Shown here piece by piece: positions 27,941-36,805 of a stretch of DNA of 64,000 nucleotides; positions within the stretch are counted from its first letter, which is position 1, and each line of letters opens with the position of its first letter. The stretch lies in assembly GCF_026130545.1 (NCBI RefSeq), contig NZ_JAMOIM010000004.1, positions 1 through 64,000 of the forward strand, read 5' to 3'. The translations under genes were made by a program, and so were the position numbers. The notes beneath the pieces were generated by a model. It ran no database searches. It saw nothing but the letters and a program-made list of their open reading frames with translations, and had not been told where the DNA came from. Source of the DNA: Lichenifustis flavocetrariae. Its GTDB lineage: Bacteria > Pseudomonadota > Alphaproteobacteria > Rhizobiales > Beijerinckiaceae.

Positions 27941-28813
27941 TCAGACCACCCCATGCTCCTTGAACCAGACCTGCAACCGTGCCCAGGCGTCCTCGGCAGC
28001 CGCCTTGCGGTAGCTCGGGCGGTAATCGGCGAAAAATCCGTGCGGCGTGTCGGGGTAGATCACGATCTCGGCCGGGCTTTTGGCCTTTTGCAGTTCGCCC
28101 CGCATCTCCTCGATCATCGGCTCGGGGATGTTGTCGTCCTTGCCGCCGTAGAGGCCGAGGACCGGGGTGGTGATCGTGGCGCCGATGTCGATCGGGTTCT
28201 TGGGTTTCAGGTCGGAGGTGGGCGAGGCCTTGCCGCCGAGGATGCCGTAAAACGCGACCGCCGCCTTCAGATCCTTATTGTGCGCGGCATAGAGCCAGAT
28301 GATGCGCCCACCCCAGCAGAAGCCGGTCGCGCCCAGGCGCGACACATCACTCGACCCGCTCGCCTTGGCGAAGGCGACGGTTGCATCGAGGTCCGCCATC
28401 ACCTGGGCGTCGGGGACCTTCGGCACGATATCGGTGAGGATGGTCTTGATGTCGGCTTTGGTGGCATCGCACTGGCGGGCATAGAGGTCCGGCGCGATGG
28501 CATAATAGCCGAGCTTGGCGAAGCGGCGGCACACATCCTTGATGTGCTCGTGCACGCCGAAGATTTCCTGGACCACCAGCATGACCGGGAAGGGGCCTCC
28601 CGCGGCCGGCATGGCGCGATAGGCCGGGATCTCCACCCCGAGCGACGGCAGCTTCACCTCGCCGGCGGTCAGTCCTGCCGGGGGCGTCGTGATCGTCTGG
28701 GCCGAGACGGGCTGCACCGCGAGGGCGAAGCCGGTTCCGAGGCTCGTTTTCAGGAAGGCGCGCCGGCCCGGGCGGGCCGTGATCTCGGGGAACGGGTTCG
28801 TGGCGTCGTCCAT
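27941..28813 (-). CDS. Dienelactone hydrolase family protein with Tat-like signal
   Basis: A 290-residue alpha/beta hydrolase. The N-terminus RPGRRAFLKTSLGTGFALAV is a twin-arginine (RRxFLK) leader with cleavage near VSAQ, so export is folded and cofactor-independent or Tat-dependent. The nucleophile elbow is GFCWGG (Cys), the acid is in YGGKDDNIP and the His in TPHGFFADYRPSY, the Cys-Asp-His triad of dienelactone hydrolases. It would cleave enol-lactones or small esters in the periplasm. It is monocistronic and diverges from dnaB across about 200 bases. The true substrate is unknown. Confidence 0.9.
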   Translation of the reverse strand: MDDATNPFPEITARPGRRAFLKTSLGTGFALAVQPVSAQTITTPPAGLTAGEVKLPSLGVEIPAYRAMPAAGGPFPVMLVVQEIFGVHEHIKDVCRRFAKLGYYAIAPDLYARQCDATKADIKTILTDIVPKVPDAQVMADLDATVAFAKASGSSDVSRLGATGFCWGGRIIWLYAAHNKDLKAAVAFYGILGGKASPTSDLKPKNPIDIGATITTPVLGLYGGKDDNIPEPMIEEMRGELQKAKSPAEIVIYPDTPHGFFADYRPSYRKAAAEDAWARLQVWFKEHGVV

Positions 28814-29012
28814 GGTTTCTCCAGAAGCTCGAACGTGGGCATCGGATCATGGCATTGCGGCAAAATGGGCGGCGAAGCACGGCGGCCACGCCGCCTTGCG
28901 CTGTGCGATCCGCCTTATGTGTGAATCGGGGATAAGCCCCCGATCGGCACATCCATATTCGCTGAAGCGGATTTTCTTGTTTTGTTCTATGCTATGACGT
29001 GTCGAGAACAGG

Positions 29013-30521
29013 GTGGCAATGAGCAACATCGAAACCTTTCCCCGACGCGGCGAGCGCACCGATACCCAGGACCAGACCTTCCGGGTCGCGCCTCACAATG
29101 TCGAGGCCGAGCAGGCGCTGCTGGGCGCGATCCTGGTCAACAACGAGGCGTTCGACCGCGTTTCCGATTTCCTGTTGCCTGTCCATTTTTCGGAGGAAAT
29201 CCACCGGCGCGTCTATGAGGTCACGTCCGCGCTCATCCGGGCCGGCAAGATCGCCACGCCGATTACGTTGAAGACGTTCCTGGGCGACCACGATCTCGGC
29301 GGCATCACGATTCCGCAATATCTCGCCCGGCTCGCGGCAGAGGCGACCACCATCATCAATGCGGCTGATTACGGGCGCACGATTTACGATCTCGCGATCC
29401 GCCGGTCGCTCATCTCGGTCGGTGAGGAGGTCGTCAACGTCGCCTATGACGCGCCTGTCGATCACAGCCCGCGGGCGCAGATCGAGGAGGCCGAGCGACA
29501 GCTCTATGCACTCGCCGAATCGGGCCGCGCCGATGGCGGGTTCCAGCGCTTTTCGGAGGCTTTGACCACCGCGATCGAGGTCGCCGCGAAGGCCTATGAG
29601 CGGGACGGTAAGCTGTCCGGCATCGCGACCGGCATGATCGATCTCGACCGCACGCTGGGCGGCCTGCAAGCCTCGGATCTCGTGATCCTGGCCGGGCGCC
29701 CCGCAATGGGCAAGACCTCGCTCGCCACGAACATCGCCTTCAACATCGCCAAGGCCTACCAGTTTCAGGTCAAGCCCGACGGCACGCACGAAACCACGAA
29801 CGGCGGCATCGTCGGGTTCTTCTCGCTCGAAATGTCGGCCGAGCAGCTCGCGACCCGCATCATCGCCGAGCAATCGGGCGTGCCGTCCTACAAGATCCGC
29901 CGCGGCGACATCACGGACGACGATTTCCACCTCATCACCGACGCGGCCCGGCAGATGCAGACCGTGCCGTTCTACATCGACCAGACCGGCGGCATCTCGA
30001 TCGCGCAATTGACTGCGCGTGCCCGGCGCCTGAAGCGTCAGCGCGGCCTCGACCTGTTGGTGGTCGACTACCTTCAGCTTCTGTCCGGATCGAAGTCGGG
30101 CGGCCAGACGAACCGCGTGCAGGAATTGACCGAAATCACCACCGGCCTGAAGGCCTTGGCCAAGGAATTGAAGGTGCCGATCGTGGCGCTGTCGCAGCTG
30201 TCCCGTCAGGTCGAATCGCGCGACGACAAGCGACCGCAACTGTCCGACCTTCGTGAATCCGGCTCGATCGAGCAGGACGCCGACGTGGTCATGTTCGTCT
30301 ACCGCGAGGAATATTACCTCAAGAACAAGCAGCCGCGTGAAGGCACCGAAGAGTTCATCACCTGGCAGACCGACATGGAGCGGGCGCACGGCAAGGCCGA
30401 GGTGATCATCGGCAAGCAGCGCCACGGCCCGACCGGCACGGTGGAACTGCAGTTCGACGCCGAGGTGACGCGGTTCTCGACGCTGGTCAGTCAGGATCAT
30501 CTGCCGGAACAGATGGGATAA
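29013..30521 (+). CDS. dnaB: Replicative DNA helicase DnaB
   Basis: A 502-residue hexameric helicase. The N-terminal primase-interaction domain begins APHNVEAEQALLGAILVNN, and the RecA-like C-terminal domain has Walker A GRPAMGKTS, FFSLEMSAEQLATR, LLVVDYLQLL (Walker B), ALSQLSRQVESR with the arginine finger region and DLRESGSIEQDADVVMFVYR. The insertion KPDGTHETTNGG after Walker A is a normal alphaproteobacterial feature. The start may be GTG 29013 or ATG 29019. It unwinds DNA at the replication fork. In many relatives alr lies between dnaB and radA; here only about 200 bases intervene. Confidence 0.96.
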   Translation: MAMSNIETFPRRGERTDTQDQTFRVAPHNVEAEQALLGAILVNNEAFDRVSDFLLPVHFSEEIHRRVYEVTSALIRAGKIATPITLKTFLGDHDLGGITIPQYLARLAAEATTIINAADYGRTIYDLAIRRSLISVGEEVVNVAYDAPVDHSPRAQIEEAERQLYALAESGRADGGFQRFSEALTTAIEVAAKAYERDGKLSGIATGMIDLDRTLGGLQASDLVILAGRPAMGKTSLATNIAFNIAKAYQFQVKPDGTHETTNGGIVGFFSLEMSAEQLATRIIAEQSGVPSYKIRRGDITDDDFHLITDAARQMQTVPFYIDQTGGISIAQLTARARRLKRQRGLDLLVVDYLQLLSGSKSGGQTNRVQELTEITTGLKALAKELKVPIVALSQLSRQVESRDDKRPQLSDLRESGSIEQDADVVMFVYREEYYLKNKQPREGTEEFITWQTDMERAHGKAEVIIGKQRHGPTGTVELQFDAEVTRFSTLVSQDHLPEQMG

Positions 30522-30551
30522 GATCGAGGGGGAGGAGGAACGTCTCTCACG

Positions 30552-30680
30552 TCATTGTTCGCTCCTCGATATGAGCCGTAGCTCAGGCGAAAGCTCGAGT
30601 TCGGTCGCACCGGCCAATACACATTCTCGGCAGGCAACTTCGATCGCAAGCCTTGGGGCGCCGTGCCTCAGTTCATACAT
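30552..30680 (-). CDS. Possible 42-residue protein between dnaB and radA (weak)
   Basis: An antisense ATG at 30680 opens MYELRHGAPRLAIEVACREC and continues to a stop at 30552-30554, ending LELSPELRLISRSEQ. The composition looks more like a natural peptide than the usual GC-rich shadow frames, and it lies in otherwise empty sequence. There is no clear Shine-Dalgarno and I recognise no family. It could be a small protein, a remnant, or chance. Confidence 0.25.
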   Translation of the reverse strand: MYELRHGAPRLAIEVACRECVLAGATELELSPELRLISRSEQ

Positions 30681-30729
30681 CCGAATACCGCAAGCGCTTG
30701 ACTGCGGGTCGAAGAAGCCGGACCTCCCC

Positions 30730-32163
30730 ATGGCCAAAACCCGCACCACCTTCGTCTGCCAAAGCTGCGGCGCCGTCTCGCCCCGCTGGCAGGGCCGGTG
30801 CGATGCCTGCGGGGCGTGGAACTCGCTCGTCGAGGAGGGCGCCGCCAGCGGCATCGGGGCCGCAGTCGCCCGAAAAGCCCGCAAGGGACGGCTCTTCGCG
30901 CTAGAGGGGCTGGCCTCGACGGGGCAAGAGCCACCGCGCACGGCCGTCGGCATCATGGAGCTCGACCGCGTGACCGGCGGGGGCTTCGTGCCGGGCTCCG
31001 TTCTGCTGCTGGGCGGCGAGCCGGGCATCGGTAAGTCGACGCTGCTCATCCAGGCCTGCGCCAAACTCGCGCTTTCGGGCAGCCGGGTCGCCTATATCTC
31101 GGGCGAGGAGGCGGTTGCGCAGGTTCGCCTCCGGGCCGAGCGGCTTGGCCTCGCGCAGGCCCCGGTCGAACTCGCGGCGGCGACATCGGTCGAAGACATC
31201 GTGGCGACGCTCGATGACGGCGAGCCCTTCAGCCTCGTGATCATCGACTCGATCCAGACCATGTGGACCGATTCGGTGGAGGCCGCGCCCGGCACGGTGA
31301 GCCAGGTGCGAGGGGCCGCCCAAAGTCTCATCCGCTTCGCCAAGACGAGCGGCGCCTGCGTGATCCTGGTCGGCCATGTGACGAAGGACGGGCAGATCGC
31401 CGGCCCCCGCGTCGTCGAGCACATGGTCGACGCGGTGATCTCCTTCGAGGGTGATGCCGGCCACCAGTTCCGCATCCTGCGGGCGCTGAAGAACCGCTTC
31501 GGTCCGACCGACGAGATCGGCGTGTTCGAGATGACGGGGCGCGGGCTCGCCGAAGTGTCGAACCCCTCCGCTTTCTTTCTGTCCGGCCGGGACACGTCGG
31601 CGCCGGGCGCGGCCGTCTTCGCCGGCATGGAGGGGACGCGGCCGCTTCTGGTCGAGTTTCAGGCGCTCGTCGCCCCGACGAGCCTCGGCATGCCGCGCCG
31701 CGCTGTCGTGGGCTGGGATTCGAACCGCCTGTCGATGATCCTGGCCGTCCTCGAAGCCCATGCGGGCGTGCGGCTCGGCGGGCACGATGTCTATCTCAAC
31801 GTCGCGGGAGGCCTGAAGATCAACGAGCCCGCCGCCGATCTCGCGGCCGCCGCCGCGCTCGTGTCGTCGCTCACCGGCGCGACCCTACCGGCCCAGACGG
31901 TCTATTTCGGCGAGATCGGCCTGTCGGGTGCCGTGCGGCCCGTCACCCATGCGGCCGCGCGCCTCAAGGAAGCCGCGAAGCTTGGCTTTACCGGCGCCGT
32001 CGCACCGGCCGATACACCGCAGCCGGGCGTGCTGACGCCGGTCGCACATATCGGCGCGATGGTGGCCGAGATCGCGGCGTCGGGCGCCGCGCAGGCGGGG
32101 GAAGGGCGGGCCGTACGGCCGCAGTCGGGCAGAATGCGGCCGCGGGCGTCGGTTGAATCGTGA
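30730..32163 (+). CDS. radA: DNA repair protein RadA
   Basis: A 477-residue RecA-like branch-migration factor. The N-terminal zinc finger is CQSC...CDACGAWNS (10-31), Walker A is GGEPGIGKST (about 96-105), the RadA-specific KNRFG motif occurs in LKNRFGPTDEIGVFEM, and the Lon-like C-terminal domain starts near AVVGWDSNRLSMILAVLEAH with LAAAAALVSSL. The ATG at 30730 is chosen over upstream in-frame starts because it immediately precedes the zinc finger. RadA processes recombination intermediates. cvpA and purF follow in the same direction. Confidence 0.95.
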   Translation: MAKTRTTFVCQSCGAVSPRWQGRCDACGAWNSLVEEGAASGIGAAVARKARKGRLFALEGLASTGQEPPRTAVGIMELDRVTGGGFVPGSVLLLGGEPGIGKSTLLIQACAKLALSGSRVAYISGEEAVAQVRLRAERLGLAQAPVELAAATSVEDIVATLDDGEPFSLVIIDSIQTMWTDSVEAAPGTVSQVRGAAQSLIRFAKTSGACVILVGHVTKDGQIAGPRVVEHMVDAVISFEGDAGHQFRILRALKNRFGPTDEIGVFEMTGRGLAEVSNPSAFFLSGRDTSAPGAAVFAGMEGTRPLLVEFQALVAPTSLGMPRRAVVGWDSNRLSMILAVLEAHAGVRLGGHDVYLNVAGGLKINEPAADLAAAAALVSSLTGATLPAQTVYFGEIGLSGAVRPVTHAAARLKEAAKLGFTGAVAPADTPQPGVLTPVAHIGAMVAEIAASGAAQAGEGRAVRPQSGRMRPRASVES

Positions 32164-32254
32164 CGTTGCCGCGACGCTCCGCTATAGCGATGCCGTGCGG
32201 GTGAACGAACGTGACCCCGATTCCTTGCCACGCGTCCGTTCGGGGTCTCGTTGA

Positions 32255-32968
32255 ATGCCGTCCTACCTTGACCTCGCGGTGATCGCGATCGTCCTGATCT
32301 CGGCTCTTTTGTCGATGGTCCGGGGCTTTACGCGCGAGGTTCTGGCCATCGCGTCCTGGGCCGCGGCCTTTGCGGCCGCCTACCTGTTTTATCCTCAGCT
32401 GCTGCCTTATCTCGGCGAATATATTCACAAGACGGAGCTGGCGATCGCGGCTGCCGTGGCGATCATCTTCTTCGGCACGCTCATCATCGTCTCGGTCGTC
32501 ACGGTCCGCCTGTCGGACGCCATTCTGGACAGCAAGGTCGGTCCGCTCGACAGGACCCTCGGCTTCTTCTTCGGCGCCGCCCGGGGCTTCGCGCTGAGCG
32601 TGATCGCCTTCATGCTGTTCAATTATCTGGCACCCAAAGCGCAGCCCGAGTGGGTCCTCAATGCCAAGACAAGGCCGCTTCTCCAGACGTCCGGCGAGGA
32701 GCTCGTCGCCGTTCTGCCTGACAACCTGGCCAACAGCATCTTCAAGGTGCTGCAGCGCCCGAAGACGTCAGGCGAAGAAGCGCCGGCCGACGACAGCGAT
32801 CCCAAGGATCTGAACCCCAATGCGTCGGGCGCCGGGGATGCCGCGGGACAGCCGACCGCTCCCGCCCCGACTCCCCGCGCACCGAACGGGCCCGCGCAGA
32901 CCGACAAGCAGAAGCTCGAAAATCTGCTTGGCAAAGGTATTCCGCCGACGCAGGGGAAGAAACCATAA
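32255..32968 (+). CDS. cvpA: CvpA family membrane protein
   Basis: A 237-residue inner-membrane protein. Four hydrophobic segments lie within residues 1-130 (YLDLAVIAIVLISALLSMVRG at the N-terminus and FFGAARGFALSVIAFMLFNY as the last), followed by a Pro/Ala-rich cytoplasmic tail ending near the C-terminal helix QKLENLLGKG. CvpA is needed for colicin V export in E. coli and linked to envelope stress. It lies just upstream of purF, as in many proteobacteria, 114 bases away. Confidence 0.9.
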   Translation: MPSYLDLAVIAIVLISALLSMVRGFTREVLAIASWAAAFAAAYLFYPQLLPYLGEYIHKTELAIAAAVAIIFFGTLIIVSVVTVRLSDAILDSKVGPLDRTLGFFFGAARGFALSVIAFMLFNYLAPKAQPEWVLNAKTRPLLQTSGEELVAVLPDNLANSIFKVLQRPKTSGEEAPADDSDPKDLNPNASGAGDAAGQPTAPAPTPRAPNGPAQTDKQKLENLLGKGIPPTQGKKP

Positions 32969-33082
32969 GCGGATTCCGCATCGCCGATCTTTCTTTTCGG
33001 TGTATGACGGACCACATGAAGCTGGCCGACGATCGAGTTTTCGTCGTCGACTCCTTTTCACAACGAGTCGGACGGGTGCGGC

Positions 33083-34549
33083 ATGGATTTTGACATGGCC
33101 GATGACTTCGATCTTGATGCGGATCGTCTACGCGAGGAATGTGGCGTGTTCGGCATCTTCGGCCACGTCGATGCGGCTGCCATCACGGCACTCGGGCTGC
33201 ACGCGCTTCAGCATCGCGGCCAGGAAGCCGCCGGTATCGTCTCCTTCGACGGCACCCGATTTCATTCGGAGCGCCGTCTTGGCCTTGTCGGCGATCACTT
33301 CTCGAAGCAATCGACGATGGAAGGCCTCATGGGGCGCTCGGCCATCGGCCATGTGCGCTATTCGACAACGGGCGAGACCATTCTGCGCAATGTGCAGCCC
33401 TTGTTCGCCGAGCTTGACACGGGTGGCTTCGCGGTTGCCCACAATGGCAATCTGACGAATGGCCTGACGCTGCGCCGTGGATTGGTCCGTCAGGGTGCGA
33501 TGTGCCAGTCGACATCCGACACCGAGGTGGTGTTGCATCTGACCGCCCGCTCGCGTCGACCCCGCTTCATTGAGCGCTTCACCGAGGCGTTGAATGAACT
33601 CGAAGGCGCCTACGCATTCGTGGGCCTCACCAATCATGAGCTTGTCGGCGCCCGCGATCCGCTCGGCATTCGGCCTCTCGTCCTGGGCGAGCTCGACGGC
33701 TGCTATATTCTGACGTCGGAGACCTGTGCGCTCGACATTATCGGCGCGCGCTTCGTGCGCGACATCGAAAACGGCGAGGTCGTCGTGATCAACTCACGGG
33801 GTCTGCAGAGCATCAAGCCCAGCACGCCACGGGAAGCCCGCCCCTGCATCTTTGAATATGTCTATTTCGCGCGACCCGATTCCATCGTGCACGGGCGCTC
33901 GGTTTATGGCGTGCGCAAGAACATGGGCGCCGAACTGGCGCGGGAAAGCCCGGCCGACGCCGACCTCGTCGTGCCGGTGCCGGACAGCGGCGTCCCGGCG
34001 GCGCTCGGCTTTGCGCAGGAATCGGGGCTGCCGTTCGAGTTCGGGATCATCCGCAATCATTATGTGGGCCGTACCTTCATTCAACCGACCCAGTCGGTGC
34101 GGGAGGTCGGGGTCCGCATGAAGCACAATGCCAATCGCGGCATTGTCGAAGGCAAACGAATCGTCCTGATCGACGATTCGATCGTGCGCGGCACCACCTC
34201 CGTGAAGATCGTTCAGATGATGCGCGACGCGGGTGCCAGCGAGGTGCATTTCCGCATCTCATCTCCGCCCATCACCCACCCGGACTATTATGGCATCGAC
34301 ACGCCGGATCGTGACAAGCTTCTGGCAGCCCGGCTGAACCTTGAGGAGATGTGCGCCTACATCGGCGCGGACAGCCTTGCGTTCCTGTCGGTTGACGGGA
34401 TCTATCGCTCGATGGGCTATGCCAAGCGGGACCCCCTGCGTCCCCAGTTCACGGACCATTGCTTTACGGGCGAATACCCGACGAGATTGACCGATGTCGA
34501 TGGGGTTCCAGACATGCGGCAGCTCGGTTTGCTGGCCGAAGCCGGATAA
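33083..34549 (+). CDS. purF: Amidophosphoribosyltransferase
   Basis: A 488-residue enzyme catalysing the first step of purine synthesis: PRPP plus glutamine to phosphoribosylamine. A 19-residue propeptide precedes the N-terminal nucleophile Cys20 (EECGVFGIFG). HRGQEAAGIVSFDG and HNGNLTN are the glutaminase motifs, and VLIDDSIVRGTTS is the PRPP-binding loop. Unlike Bacillus-type PurF, I see no obvious cysteine set for an Fe-S cluster near the C-terminus beyond CAYIGADSLAFLS, which does resemble one ligand region. Part of the radA-cvpA-purF run. Confidence 0.95.
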   Translation: MDFDMADDFDLDADRLREECGVFGIFGHVDAAAITALGLHALQHRGQEAAGIVSFDGTRFHSERRLGLVGDHFSKQSTMEGLMGRSAIGHVRYSTTGETILRNVQPLFAELDTGGFAVAHNGNLTNGLTLRRGLVRQGAMCQSTSDTEVVLHLTARSRRPRFIERFTEALNELEGAYAFVGLTNHELVGARDPLGIRPLVLGELDGCYILTSETCALDIIGARFVRDIENGEVVVINSRGLQSIKPSTPREARPCIFEYVYFARPDSIVHGRSVYGVRKNMGAELARESPADADLVVPVPDSGVPAALGFAQESGLPFEFGIIRNHYVGRTFIQPTQSVREVGVRMKHNANRGIVEGKRIVLIDDSIVRGTTSVKIVQMMRDAGASEVHFRISSPPITHPDYYGIDTPDRDKLLAARLNLEEMCAYIGADSLAFLSVDGIYRSMGYAKRDPLRPQFTDHCFTGEYPTRLTDVDGVPDMRQLGLLAEAG

Positions 34550-34883
34550 CCTTTCCCTCTGCCGCCAGGATGTCGGTGTAATCGTTCGATGTGTCGGATC
34601 GACGATCCCGCATCAACTTCGCAACCTGCCGGCGACGCCGACGTTCTCATCATCGTCCTGACCACCCTTGATCTGACGTGAGAAGATCGTGGGCGCCAAG
34701 CCGGCGTGGATCACTCGGCACAGGCGACTTCAACCACGGGCCGTTGCGGCTCGGCCGCAACAACTCGTTCGATCCCGGAGACGGTAGCGAACTGATGGCT
34801 CTCCGGTTCCGGGGCTTGCGGCGCGCGGGCACGCCTGCCATGGCTAGAAGACGTTTCTGACGCTGTCCCATGGAGGAGATCTC
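34550..34883. other. 334-base gap between purF and the SDR gene
   Basis: No supported gene on either strand. A leftward frame spells ATVSGIERVVAAEPQRPVVE near 34720-34800, which looks protein-like but has no start or family. The Shine-Dalgarno GGAGGAGA (about 34872-34878) for the next gene lies at the right end. No terminator hairpin seen. Confidence 0.4.
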
Positions 34884-35633
34884 GTGCCCAAACCCCTCGA
34901 CCAGCGCATCGCTCTTGTGACGGGCGCGTCCCGGGGGATCGGGCGCGCCGTGGCCATCGATCTTGCACGCGCGGGCGCCCATGTGGTCGCCATGGCACGC
35001 ACCCAGGGCGGTCTCGAGGAGCTCGACGACGCCATCAGGGCGGAAGGGGCCGAGGCCACGCTCGTGCCCTGCGACATCAAGGATTTCGGCGCCATCGACA
35101 GGTTGGGTGCCGCCTTGCACGACCGCTGGGGGAAGCTCGACATTTTCGTCGGCAACGCCGGCGTTCTCGGGCCGATCACGCCGCTTGCCCATGTCGATCC
35201 CAAGCAATGGGACGATACGCTCGCCGTGAATGTCACGGCCAATTACCGCCTGATCCGCTCGCTCGACGCGCTTCTGCGGGCTTCGGATGCCGGCCGCGTG
35301 GTGCTGGTCTCCTCGGGCGTGGCGCAGCGGGCCGAGCTGCGGCCCTATTGGGGCGCCTATGCGATCAGCAAAGGGGCGCTCGATATCATGATGCGCACCT
35401 ATGCGGCCGAGACCGCGACGACCTCGGCCGTCAAGGTGATGAGTGTCAATCCTGGTCCCTTGCGCACCCGCATGCGCGCCAAGGCCATGCCGGGCGAAGA
35501 CCCGCAGACCTTGAAGACGCCCGAGGACCTCAGCCCGAAGCTTGTCGAACTCTGCCTGCCCTCCTGGTCGGAGACAGGTGCCATCTATGATTTTCCGACC
35601 GACAAGATCCTGCGTTTCGCGGCGCCGGCCTGA
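34884..35633 (+). CDS. SDR-family oxidoreductase
   Basis: A 249-residue short-chain dehydrogenase with TGASRGIGRAVAIDLA, GNAG, the catalytic Ser in VLVSSGVA, YAISKGALD and PGPLRTRMR. The GTG start at 34884 has GGAGGA four to five bases away, so it is chosen with confidence. Genes of this subfamily commonly follow purF in Hyphomicrobiales (from memory), but their substrate is unknown; a ketoacyl-reductase-like role is the generic guess. It converges on the glyoxalase-fold gene four bases away. Confidence 0.88.
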   Translation: MPKPLDQRIALVTGASRGIGRAVAIDLARAGAHVVAMARTQGGLEELDDAIRAEGAEATLVPCDIKDFGAIDRLGAALHDRWGKLDIFVGNAGVLGPITPLAHVDPKQWDDTLAVNVTANYRLIRSLDALLRASDAGRVVLVSSGVAQRAELRPYWGAYAISKGALDIMMRTYAAETATTSAVKVMSVNPGPLRTRMRAKAMPGEDPQTLKTPEDLSPKLVELCLPSWSETGAIYDFPTDKILRFAAPA

Positions 35634-35637
35634 ATAT

Positions 35638-35997
35638 TCAGCTGACGTCGGTGTGGGTCAGGATATTGACCAGGGTCCCGAACGGGTCGTGAACGAAGAA
35701 GCGCCGGACGCCCCAGGGCTCGTCGGCCGGCCCATAGACGATCGGAAACCCGGCCTGCGTCACGCGTGAGAGGGCTGCATCGAGGTCATCAACTTCGACC
35801 GACAAGCCTGGCACGGGCGTCCCCGATCCGCCTTCCGTCGCGACGCTGACCTGCACCGGCATGCTGGCCGCACTCCCGTAGGTCGCGATCCATCCGTGAT
35901 CCATGAGACGGTCGAGACCCAGCACATCGCCGTAGAAGCGCTTGGCCGCCGCGACATCCGCGGCGGCGATATTTGCGATGATTCGCTTGACCCGCAT
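35638..35997 (-). CDS. VOC-superfamily (glyoxalase/bleomycin-resistance-like) protein
   Basis: A 119-residue single-domain protein with paired beta-alpha-beta-beta-beta units: IIANIAAADVAAAKRFYGDVLGL, then VSVEVDDLDAALSRVTQAG and RRFFVHDPFGTLVNIL. It fits the vicinal-oxygen-chelate fold; the usual N-terminal His/Glu metal ligands are not obvious, so it may be a binding rather than catalytic protein. The ATG at 35997 follows AGGAG. It is adjacent to and codirectional with a GST. Confidence 0.85.
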   Translation of the reverse strand: MRVKRIIANIAAADVAAAKRFYGDVLGLDRLMDHGWIATYGSAASMPVQVSVATEGGSGTPVPGLSVEVDDLDAALSRVTQAGFPIVYGPADEPWGVRRFFVHDPFGTLVNILTHTDVS

Positions 35998-36018
35998 CAA
36001 GGGCTCCTGGAGGTTCGG

Positions 36019-36708
36019 TCAGACGACAGCGGCGCGGAGGTCATCCACGATCGTGCCCGACGCCCGCGCTTCCCGTTCGTGGCCCTCCTCGCGGAACGTC
36101 TCCGCGAGAGCGTCGGCGTACCACTGCCGCATGGCCGGAAGCGCGAGCAGTCGCTCCGCGTAGGCCGTCGCGGCGCCATTCAGCTGCAGCCCGAAGGTCT
36201 GGATGCGAAACGCCACCGGCGCGAAGAAGGAGTCCACCGCCGTAAAGGCGGCACCGGCCAGATAGGGGCCGCCGAAGCGCCCGAGACCCTCGCTCCAGAC
36301 TTCGTCGATGCGGGAGATGTCGCGCCGCAAGTCGTCCGGCATCTCGACGAGCGCAATGCGCAGGCCGCAGTTCATGCCGCAGCGGTTGCGCAGGGCCGAG
36401 AAGCCGGAATGCATCTCGGCCGCCGCGCAGCGGGCCCAGGCACGGGCTTTGGGGTCGGATGGCCAGACACCGTCGTGGCGCTCCGCCAGATACTCCGTGA
36501 TCCCGAGGGAGTCCCACACCGCTGTCTCGCCGTCGTGCAGGCAGGGCACGGTGCCGTTCGGCGCGAAGCTGCGGAACAGGGCGCGGTTGTCGGTCGACCC
36601 GAAACGCACCTGATGCTCCTCGAAGGGAATGCCACGCTGCCGCATCAGGACCCAGGGGCGGAGCGACCAGGAGGAGTAGTTCTTGTTGGCGATGAACAGG
36701 CGATACAT
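36019..36708 (-). CDS. Glutathione S-transferase family protein
   Basis: A 229-residue protein. The thioredoxin-like N-terminal domain has IANKNYSSWSLRPWVLM with candidate catalytic Ser (SSWS), the cis-Pro segment GTVPCLHDGE and the glutathione gamma-glutamyl site DSLGITEYLAE. The alpha-helical C-terminal domain has AAFTAVDSFFAPVAFR. It would detoxify electrophiles or isomerise substrates with glutathione; zeta/xi-like features are possible but not assignable. It lies 21 bases upstream of the VOC gene in the same direction. Confidence 0.88.
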   Translation of the reverse strand: MYRLFIANKNYSSWSLRPWVLMRQRGIPFEEHQVRFGSTDNRALFRSFAPNGTVPCLHDGETAVWDSLGITEYLAERHDGVWPSDPKARAWARCAAAEMHSGFSALRNRCGMNCGLRIALVEMPDDLRRDISRIDEVWSEGLGRFGGPYLAGAAFTAVDSFFAPVAFRIQTFGLQLNGAATAYAERLLALPAMRQWYADALAETFREEGHEREARASGTIVDDLRAAVV

Positions 36709-36805
36709 TGGCGGGCAGTCCCGTTACGATTGTTGCGATCCAACCTATGAGCTTCGGGTCACCGACGCCAAGCATCGTTCCCGATGGAGATCCGTCGCCG
36801 GCCAG

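Noticed and set aside
28924-28944. Hairpin ATCGGGG-ATAAG(C)-CCCCGAT between the dienelactone-hydrolase-like gene and dnaB
   Set aside because: A 7-bp stem without a T tract in a divergent promoter region; no defined element could be assigned.
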